Source: HXMU1420-2 sp040830545
GTDB taxonomy: Bacteria > Pseudomonadota > Alphaproteobacteria > Rhodobacterales > Rhodobacteraceae
Direction of reading: 5' to 3'
NCBI GenBank assembly: GCA_040830545.1
Contig: JBFOMB010000045.1
Location: 1-9,691, forward strand
DNA: 9,691 nucleotides
Under the pieces are notes generated by a model. It searched no databases. It saw only the letters and a list, made by a program, of their open reading frames with translations, and was not told the DNA's origin. Shown piece by piece: positions 1-5,321 of the stretch. The first letter of the stretch is position 1. Every line of letters starts with the position of its first letter. The position numbers and the translations under genes were made by a program.

Positions 1-87
1 CCCCAGAAAATCCACATAAAACTCGCGCGCTTTCACAGCGTCAAAGCTTCGTAGAATCGGAATCGGCGGGTAGAACGAGGTGGTCAT
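1..87 (-). CDS. Glyoxalase/VOC-superfamily protein, N-terminal fragment (gene runs off the left edge)
   Basis: Only the first 29 codons are present. The minus-strand ATG at 87-85 opens a peptide that starts MTTSFYPPIPILRSFD and continues with AREFYVDFLG. The pattern of two hydrophobic residues, an arginine, then 'KAREFYVDFLGF' is the typical first beta-strand and helix of the vicinal-oxygen-chelate fold, as in glyoxalase and bleomycin-resistance-like proteins. A purine-rich AAGGTG lies about 5 nt before the ATG and supports this start. The gene follows the glycosyltransferase after a 77-bp gap on the same strand, so it may be read from the same transcript, but nothing ties it to polysaccharide synthesis. 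Proteins of this group bind a metal and act on small substrates or antibiotics. The metal ligands and the substrate lie outside the window, so no exact function can be given. Confidence 0.75.
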   Translation of the reverse strand, partial: MTTSFYPPIPILRSFDAVKAREFYVDFLG

Positions 88-164
88 GACCGCACCTTAG
101 GTTGACCATGCACCCCTGTCATCTGTCATGTCCGGGCATGTTTCCGCCGTCGGCGCAGGCGTGC
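88..164. other. Short intergenic gap between glycosyltransferase and glyoxalase-like gene
   Basis: This 77-bp gap holds a tandem 7-bp direct repeat CTGTCAT (116-122 and 123-129), an imperfect palindrome CATGTCCGGGCATG (127-140) and a compact GC palindrome CGCCG-T-CGGCG (145-155). None is followed by a T-run on the minus strand, so I do not call a terminator. The only functional signal I can support is the ribosome-binding site of the glyoxalase-like gene at its left end. Confidence 0.4.
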
Positions 165-1370
165 CTATTCGGCGGCCACCGCGTATTCAACCTGATCGAC
201 ACCGTGCGCCTTCAACAGCCGCGAAATGCCGCGCTGAAACGCGGATTCGTCAAAACGTGCCGCGTGATCCACGATTGCTGACGCGTCCAGACGATCGAGC
301 CCTTCAGACTCGAATTGCTGCACGGCATTGACCAGCCCCTCGACGCTCGGATCGTCATAGAGCAGCCCGGTTTTGCCATGCACAACTGTGTCCAGCGCTC
401 CGCCTCGGCCATAAGCGATAACCGGACGACCCGAGGCCATCGCTTCCACCGGGACAATGCCGAAATCTTCCTCGCCGGGATAAATCAGCGCTTTACAGGC
501 CGCGAAGTACTTGCGCAGCTTGTCAAAACTGACGGGACCAAGGAAGCGGATGTTCTTGTTCGCGACTTTGGCCAGTGCGCGTTCGGTTTTGCCTGGCCCA
601 CCGATCACAACCAACGGCTTGTCCAGTTGATTGAACGCCTCAATCGCAACATCGGGCCGCTTATATGGCGCAAGCTCGCCGGCCCAAAGGTAGAATTCAC
701 CGCGATCCTCGGCGTTCACCGGTCCGAAGTCCTCGACTGCGACGGGGGGATGCACAACGTCAGCATCGCGGCGCCAGTATTTTTCGATCCGGCCTGCGAC
801 GTGGTGGGAATTGGCGGCAAACCCATCGACACGGGCCGCGCTGACCACATCCCAGGTGCGCAACTCATGTGCCATTTTCGGCATCATGCGCCGCGCCACC
901 ATTCCAGCCGTATCACGGTACACGTGATATTGATCCCAGATGTAGCGCATGGGGGAATGGCAATAGCACAGGTGTAATGCGTCTGGCGGCGCGATCACGC
1001 CCTTGGCCGGTCCCGCTTCAGATGAAATGACCAGGTCAAACCCACTCAGATCGACCTCTTCCAACGCGCGGGGCATCAAAGGCAGGTATTTCTGATACAT
1101 CCGCGACGCCATGGGCAAGCGCCCGATGGAGGTTTCATGCACCTTGTGCCGACGGATCGTTGGTGAAACCTTTTTCGGCACATAGACATGGGTGAAAATC
1201 TCGGCTTCTGGGAACATCCGGCAGAGCGATTCCAGCACCTTTTCACCGCCGCGCATGCCAACCAGCCAATAATGAATCAACGCCACCCGCATCTTCGCAC
1301 CAGACCGGGTCAGCCCGGGCAGCCCCACAGGACGGGAAACCTTGGGCGTGTTTGAAATATCATGAAGCAT
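165..1370 (-). CDS. GT4 glycosyltransferase, WbaZ-like (exopolysaccharide repeat-unit assembly)
   Basis: This is a predicted cytoplasmic, retaining GT-B glycosyltransferase that adds a sugar from a nucleotide donor to the lipid-linked repeat unit. With the start used here it has 401 residues. The N-terminal Rossmann strand and loop are seen as HYWLVGMRGGEKVLE (33-47), followed by CHSPMRYIWDQY (137-148). The donor-binding half has GELAPYKRPD (231-240) and the GT4 signature E301-x7-E309 inside GEEDFGIVPVEAMASG. These blocks together resemble the WbaZ group (mannosyltransferases of O-antigen synthesis), but donor and linkage cannot be read from sequence. Start choice: the ATG at 1370 has GAAGGG 7 nt upstream and overlaps the stop of the upstream kinase gene by 11 nt, so coupling is likely. 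Family alignment would also allow the ATG at 1292 (MRVALIHYW), which gives 375 residues but lacks a good ribosome-binding site. A further in-frame ATG at 1412 is less likely. Confidence 0.88.
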   Translation of the reverse strand: MLHDISNTPKVSRPVGLPGLTRSGAKMRVALIHYWLVGMRGGEKVLESLCRMFPEAEIFTHVYVPKKVSPTIRRHKVHETSIGRLPMASRMYQKYLPLMPRALEEVDLSGFDLVISSEAGPAKGVIAPPDALHLCYCHSPMRYIWDQYHVYRDTAGMVARRMMPKMAHELRTWDVVSAARVDGFAANSHHVAGRIEKYWRRDADVVHPPVAVEDFGPVNAEDRGEFYLWAGELAPYKRPDVAIEAFNQLDKPLVVIGGPGKTERALAKVANKNIRFLGPVSFDKLRKYFAACKALIYPGEEDFGIVPVEAMASGRPVIAYGRGGALDTVVHGKTGLLYDDPSVEGLVNAVQQFESEGLDRLDASAIVDHAARFDESAFQRGISRLLKAHGVDQVEYAVAAE

Positions 1371-3561
1371 AGGTGTACCCTTCGGCGTAGGGATCCGGGC
1401 TTTTCCGGGCATCCATCTTGTTCAAAACCAGACCAGTAATCGTCAAACCGGCTTTCGCCATTTGTGTCAGCCCGTCCTGAACGGCGCTGCGCGGGGTGTC
1501 GTCTGCGGCGACAAGGAAAATACGAGTATCAACGGCTTCGGACACGATCATGGTGTCGGACACCGCCAGCATGGCGGGCGCGTCCACGATCACCAGGTCG
1601 TAGACCCGCGTCAGTTCGGAAAAGAGCGGACGCAACCAGGACGAGGCGAGTTCATCCGCAGCTTCGGGCCGGGGACCGCGCGCGCCAATCACGTCAAACC
1701 CGCCTTCCTCGGAGCGATAAATCACATCCGGCAACTCGGCCTTGCCATCTATGAAGTCCACGAAATCTTCGGGCATGGCGAGGCCCAGCGCCTGTTGCAG
1801 GCGTGGACGACGGAGGTCGCAATCCACGATAATTGTGGATTTGCCTGCCATCGCGGCCATTTGCGCCAATGCAAGGCCGGTGGTTGTCTTACCTTCGCCG
1901 GGAGCCGAGGAAATAAGCATGACGCTTTGCGATTGTTCCTCGCCGTGACGCATCAGGATCGAGGTACGCAACTGGCGGATACGTTCAGCAAAGCGGCTGT
2001 AGGGATCGGCCCGCAGGTCGGCCAAAGCGGCGCGCGCGTCCTGCCATTTGGCCAGAGGCAGTGACGACAGGACCGGATAGTCGCTGTCCTGTTCCAGTTC
2101 CCGCGTCGTGCGATAGGTCTGCGCGGTCATTTCGTTGAAGAACACCCAGATGACCATGAAAGTACCGCCAACAAACACGCCCAATACCGCCAGCATCTTG
2201 GTTTTGGGCGAGGTCGGCTTGCGTGGAACCAGCGCGTGTTCCAACAGCTTGGCGTCAGCCTGCTGCAACTGGCGCTGCGTGCGCGCCTCGGTCGTGCGGG
2301 TCAACAGCGCCTCGTAGGTGCTGCGCGCAGCGGCGGCCTCACGTTCCAACTGACGCAGGCCCAGACGGTTCTGCGAAATCTGGACGATCCGTTCCTGCAG
2401 CTCTGCAATGCTTTCGCTCAGGCTGTCCTCGCGGATGCGGGCAATTTCCAGTTCGCTCTGGCGTTGAGCCAGCACGTTGGTCACCTCGACCCGCATTGCG
2501 ATGGCGATGTCCGATAGTTCCTGGCGGATCGCTACGCGACGTTCCTGATTCTCGTCATAGGTCCGCGCCCAAACGGCATCCTGCTGGCGCAGTTCCAGCG
2601 CCTGCGCTCGAAGGTTCTGCAGGGCGGGCGTGTCGACAATCAGCGAAGCGGCTTCCATACCCTGCGTGTCGATCACCTGGCGCAACTGTTCCAGCCGCGC
2701 CTCGGCTTCTACTCGGGCCGCTCGCGCTTCGATCAATTGACCGGTCAGGTTGGCCAACTGCTGGGACGCGTTGTCCAGCGTGCCACCATCCATGATCAGG
2801 CTTTCTGCCTGAAACTGGCCCACGGCGGCTTCGGCAGCTTCAACTTCGCTGCGCAGAACGGCCAGACGCTCTTCCAGCCAACCGGTGGCCTGTTCGACCG
2901 CCTGCTGACGTGAATCAAGCTGCGAGTCGATGTAAGTCTGCGCCACTGTATTCGCGATACGTGCGGCCACTGCCGGGTCTTCGGATTGAACCTTGATTGT
3001 CATCACGTAGGATGACGGTTCACCGACCACTTTCAGCATGCTGCGGATCGTTCCAGCCAGACGGCGGGTTCGGCGCGCGGCCTTTTCCGCCTCGCTGAGT
3101 TGCACGGTTTCTTCTGTACCACCCAGGGCGGACGTCACCGTGGATTTCACGCGCGAAATGAGTGACTTGGGCTTCAACGCCGGGTCGATCCGGTCCTGAA
3201 ACGCAGGATCGAGATTGCCCACCACAGCCTCCAGCAGAAGGTTGGACCGCAACACTGCCAATTCCCCGTTTACAACGGGCTCGGACGCGTCGAGGTCTGC
3301 CAGCAACTGATTGCCAGTCACGATCTGCGCCTTGCGCGGGTCCAGCATGACCTTGGCATAGGCCGTATAGGTGGATGTCATCAGGCTGGTCAGCAGAAAC
3401 ACCAAAATCCCCGTGGCCAGTGCAGCACCGACGATCCGAAGCCGCGCCTTCCACAATGTCCGCATCAACCCACGGACATCCACCGCATCGGCATCTGCCT
3501 GACGCGCCACAGGCAAGGCCCGCGCGGCAAGTGTCTCAAAAGGGGCAATTCTGCTGTTCAT
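1360..3561 (-). CDS. Polysaccharide co-polymerase with tyrosine autokinase domain (ExoP/GumC/Wzc type)
   Basis: This 733-residue inner-membrane protein is the expected chain-length and export regulator of a Wzy-dependent pathway. The Wzz-type region begins after a short cytoplasmic tail, with a first membrane segment at about 43-62. A long periplasmic part follows, with Ala/Glu/Gln/Arg-rich coiled coil at about 215-300 and 365-440. The proline-containing approach RKPTSPKTK (447-455) leads into the second membrane segment at about 456-475. The C-terminal BY-kinase domain has the oligomerisation motif E526-x2-R529-x2-R532, Walker A APGEGKTT (553-560, Lys558), Walker A' IIVDCDLRRP (577-586) and Walker B LVIVDAPA (656-663). 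All ATP-site motifs look intact, so it is predicted to be active. The tail has only three tyrosines (725, 729, 731), fewer than in Escherichia coli Wzc. The ATG at 3561 has GAGGA 5 nt upstream. It is the first gene of a leftward operon with the glycosyltransferase. No cognate phosphatase or Wza/OPX gene is in the window. Confidence 0.95.
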   Translation of the reverse strand: MNSRIAPFETLAARALPVARQADADAVDVRGLMRTLWKARLRIVGAALATGILVFLLTSLMTSTYTAYAKVMLDPRKAQIVTGNQLLADLDASEPVVNGELAVLRSNLLLEAVVGNLDPAFQDRIDPALKPKSLISRVKSTVTSALGGTEETVQLSEAEKAARRTRRLAGTIRSMLKVVGEPSSYVMTIKVQSEDPAVAARIANTVAQTYIDSQLDSRQQAVEQATGWLEERLAVLRSEVEAAEAAVGQFQAESLIMDGGTLDNASQQLANLTGQLIEARAARVEAEARLEQLRQVIDTQGMEAASLIVDTPALQNLRAQALELRQQDAVWARTYDENQERRVAIRQELSDIAIAMRVEVTNVLAQRQSELEIARIREDSLSESIAELQERIVQISQNRLGLRQLEREAAAARSTYEALLTRTTEARTQRQLQQADAKLLEHALVPRKPTSPKTKMLAVLGVFVGGTFMVIWVFFNEMTAQTYRTTRELEQDSDYPVLSSLPLAKWQDARAALADLRADPYSRFAERIRQLRTSILMRHGEEQSQSVMLISSAPGEGKTTTGLALAQMAAMAGKSTIIVDCDLRRPRLQQALGLAMPEDFVDFIDGKAELPDVIYRSEEGGFDVIGARGPRPEAADELASSWLRPLFSELTRVYDLVIVDAPAMLAVSDTMIVSEAVDTRIFLVAADDTPRSAVQDGLTQMAKAGLTITGLVLNKMDARKSPDPYAEGYTYAS

Positions 3562-3595
3562 GCCTGTCCTCGACTTTGACCGGCCGAACCGTCCC

Positions 3596-3609
3596 TGACA
3601 CGTGTGTCA
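3596..3609. repeat. Short inverted repeat TGACA-CGTG-TGTCA upstream of co-polymerase gene
   Basis: The arms TGACA and TGTCA flank a 4-base spacer that is part of the 8-bp palindrome ACACGTGT (3598-3605). It begins 35 bp upstream of the minus-strand ATG at 3561, so it would fall in the leader or close to the promoter. The heptamer TGTGTCA occurs again at 3665-3671. It could be a regulator site, but no known regulator can be named from it. Confidence 0.3.
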
Positions 3610-3625
3610 CGCCATTTGCACAGGG

Positions 3626-3676
3626 GGATTTGACCATGTCCGCATGTCGGCAAGCGTAACGGAATGTGTCAAATCC
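3626..3676. repeat. Perfect 9-bp inverted repeat, arms 42 bp apart centre to centre
   Basis: GGATTTGAC at 3626-3634 is repeated exactly in inverse as GTCAAATCC at 3668-3676, with 33 bases between the arms. The centres are 42 bp apart, close to four turns of B-DNA, so two bound protein units would face the same side of the helix. It lies 65-115 bp upstream of the co-polymerase start. An operator role is a hypothesis. The right arm also includes the possible minus-strand -35 hexamer TTGACA. Confidence 0.4.
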
Positions 3677-3693
3677 ACGGCGCAAAGCGGGCA

Positions 3694-3707
3694 TTTCAGT
3701 TCTGAAA
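3694..3707. repeat. Palindrome TTTCAG-TT-CTGAAA
   Basis: Two perfect 6-bp arms are separated by 2 bases. This is too tight for an RNA hairpin and is more like a dimer binding site. It ends in the purine-rich GAAAGG (3704-3709) that could serve as ribosome-binding site for a small unassigned reading frame at 3717-3854, upstream of the polymerase gene. Regulation of the rightward operon is possible but unproven. Confidence 0.3.
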
Positions 3708-3878
3708 GGCGAAACAATGCAAAACGGCCCGCGGTATTGTTCGGCAGGTTGCGGTCATTCCCGCCTGCGGTTTGATTTACGATTCGAAGCCTGCGTTTCT
3801 GCAATCCAATCAGCGCGGATTCGGGACGTGCCCCCACGCCGCGCATCCGCTTAACACTGGGACCGGATACCGACAGAC

Positions 3879-5321
3879 ATGCAAATCGTCCCCAGCACCA
3901 TTGTGGCCCTTATTGCTATCGCCATCCTGTTCCGGCAGGGCCCACGTCAGGGATTCTGGGCATTTCTGGCGTTGACTCCGATGGGGGCCGCAGCGGCATT
4001 TAATCTACCTGCGGTGGGTGGCGCTTCCATTCTGCTGATGCAGCTGGGCGTCATGGTGGTGTTTGCCATGGTGTGCCTGGTCCACGGCGGTCTGGATCGG
4101 CTGGCGGGGTCAATGCGTCCAGGTCAAACCGGGTTCTGGGTCGCGCTGGTACTGGTCTATTGCGTTTTCTCCGCGCTTTTTGCCGCGCGCGTGTTTCAGG
4201 GCCAGACCGAGGTCTTCAGCCTTGCCCGCAGCGTCAACAAGACCGGCATCGTGTCGGTCCCCTTGCGGGCAACCACAGGTAACATCACGCAGCTGTTCGC
4301 GCTGGTACTGGCCATCTTCTCTTTCTTCGCCTTTGCGACCCTTTTCCGCGTGAACCCGGACCGCCATGCCGCAATGAAAGCCATGGCTGCCGTGACCATC
4401 GTACATGTCGGACTGGGCTGGCTCGACGTGCTGAGCCACGCGGTTGGCGCGCCGCAATTCCTGGATTTCCTGCAAACCGCCAATTACGCCATCCTCGACA
4501 CGCACCGCATGATCGGGATCAAGCGGATGGTCGGAGGCTTTTCCGAGTCCTCGGCCTTTGGCGCCTTTTCGGTAGGGCTGTTCGCCTTCTGGCTGGTCCT
4601 GTGGCTATCCGGCCCCACGCAACCGTGGCAACGCTTGTTGCTGGTGCTTTCGCTGATTGCGGTGCTTCGGTCGACCTCTTCCGGGGGATACGTCTCGCTC
4701 GTCATCTTCCTGTTACTCACGGGTGGTTGGCTTTTGGCGCGCAATCTGCGGGACACGATGGATCGGCGCGTGCTACTGGTCTGCCTGATGCTTGTGATCG
4801 GTATGTGGATCTGCGCGCTGGCGATCTTTGGTGCCTATCATTTCTCCAGCGGGTTCAGCGCGTTTATCGACCGGTCCCTGCTGACCAAGCTTGAATCGAG
4901 TTCCGGGATCGAGCGGATGAGTTGGAATGCGCAGGCGTTCAAGAACTTCGTCGACACAGGGCTGATGGGGGCGGGGCTGGGCAGTGTGAGGGCGTCGAAC
5001 TGGCTGATCGCAACGCTTGGCAGTCTGGGACTGCCGGGCACGTTCCTGTGCCTTGGCGTGATCGTGTCCGTATGGCGCACGGGACGCACCGTGCAGGACC
5101 CGATGATGCGCGCCCTGATCACATCACTCAAAGCGGCATGCCTGGGTCTGTTCCTGAACGATCTCTTGTCTGCGCCGTCACCCGTACCCAGCGTGTTCAT
5201 GTTGACGTTGGTCGGCACGATTGTGGGCCTCGCCCGCGGGTACGAGTTACAGAACGCCGTGCCCGACCCACGCCGTGCTCTTCGCACATCGCTCAGAACT
5301 CTACCCGTGGCTGCCGAATGA
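3879..5321 (+). CDS. Wzy-like polysaccharide polymerase (O-antigen polymerase/ligase superfamily), polytopic membrane protein
   Basis: This 480-residue protein is strongly hydrophobic, with roughly 11-13 membrane segments, for example about 5-19, 50-68, 85-104, 136-156, 167-186, 224-243, 251-265, 270-287, 298-320, 376-398, 414-430 and 436-453. Sequence conservation is low in this superfamily, so the call rests on topology, context and short motifs. GGFSESSAFG (219-228) and the periplasmic-loop pattern RMSWNAQAF (346-354), followed by TGLMGAGLGS (360-369), match the Arg/Trp/Ala-then-Gly-rich block of Wzy and WaaL proteins. It would join lipid-linked repeat units at the periplasmic face. The divergent co-polymerase gene is its expected partner. 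The ATG at 3879 has only a weak purine stretch upstream, but hydrophobic residues begin at once and no better start is seen. Its stop overlaps the start of the hydrolase gene (ATGA). A ligase role is possible, though no lipopolysaccharide genes are nearby. Confidence 0.85.
   Translation: MQIVPSTIVALIAIAILFRQGPRQGFWAFLALTPMGAAAAFNLPAVGGASILLMQLGVMVVFAMVCLVHGGLDRLAGSMRPGQTGFWVALVLVYCVFSALFAARVFQGQTEVFSLARSVNKTGIVSVPLRATTGNITQLFALVLAIFSFFAFATLFRVNPDRHAAMKAMAAVTIVHVGLGWLDVLSHAVGAPQFLDFLQTANYAILDTHRMIGIKRMVGGFSESSAFGAFSVGLFAFWLVLWLSGPTQPWQRLLLVLSLIAVLRSTSSGGYVSLVIFLLLTGGWLLARNLRDTMDRRVLLVCLMLVIGMWICALAIFGAYHFSSGFSAFIDRSLLTKLESSSGIERMSWNAQAFKNFVDTGLMGAGLGSVRASNWLIATLGSLGLPGTFLCLGVIVSVWRTGRTVQDPMMRALITSLKAACLGLFLNDLLSAPSPVPSVFMLTLVGTIVGLARGYELQNAVPDPRRALRTSLRTLPVAAE

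Larger units (their letters stand above)
3562..3878. promoter_or_regulatory. Divergent control region between co-polymerase and polymerase genes
   Basis: These 317 bases separate two genes read in opposite directions and should hold both promoters. Visible elements are three TTTGAC motifs (plus strand 3575-3580 and 3629-3634, minus strand 3673-3668), a perfect 9-bp inverted repeat, two short palindromes and a possible stem-loop at 3744-3768 (GCAGG/CCTGC arms). On the minus strand a perfect TTGACA (3672-3667) could be a -35 box, but the hexamer 17 nt on, CGACAT, is a poor -10. No convincing rightward sigma70 pair is seen. The polymerase ATG has only a weak ribosome-binding site. Promoter assignment is inferred from gene arrangement. 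Confidence 0.55.

Noticed and set aside
145..155. Possible terminator CGCCG-T-CGGCG after the WbaZ-like glycosyltransferase
   Set aside because: A one-base loop cannot form as drawn and no T-run follows on the minus strand.
315..977. 220-codon plus-strand frame inside the WbaZ-like glycosyltransferase
   Set aside because: Antisense shadow; the minus-strand protein has all GT4 motifs.
3607..3846. 79-codon minus-strand frame in the divergent intergenic region
   Set aside because: No convincing ribosome-binding site or domain character, and it fills the region expected to hold promoters.
3859..3892. GGGAC (3859-3863) and GTCCC (3888-3892) as a hairpin hiding the polymerase start
   Set aside because: Five-bp arms across 24 bases are expected often by chance at this GC content, with no further pairing to support a stable stem.
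4922..5317. N-terminal extension of the hydrolase by 132 residues
   Set aside because: It lies wholly inside the polymerase gene in another frame and would place the signal peptide in the middle of the protein; the ATGA start at 5318 explains the data better.
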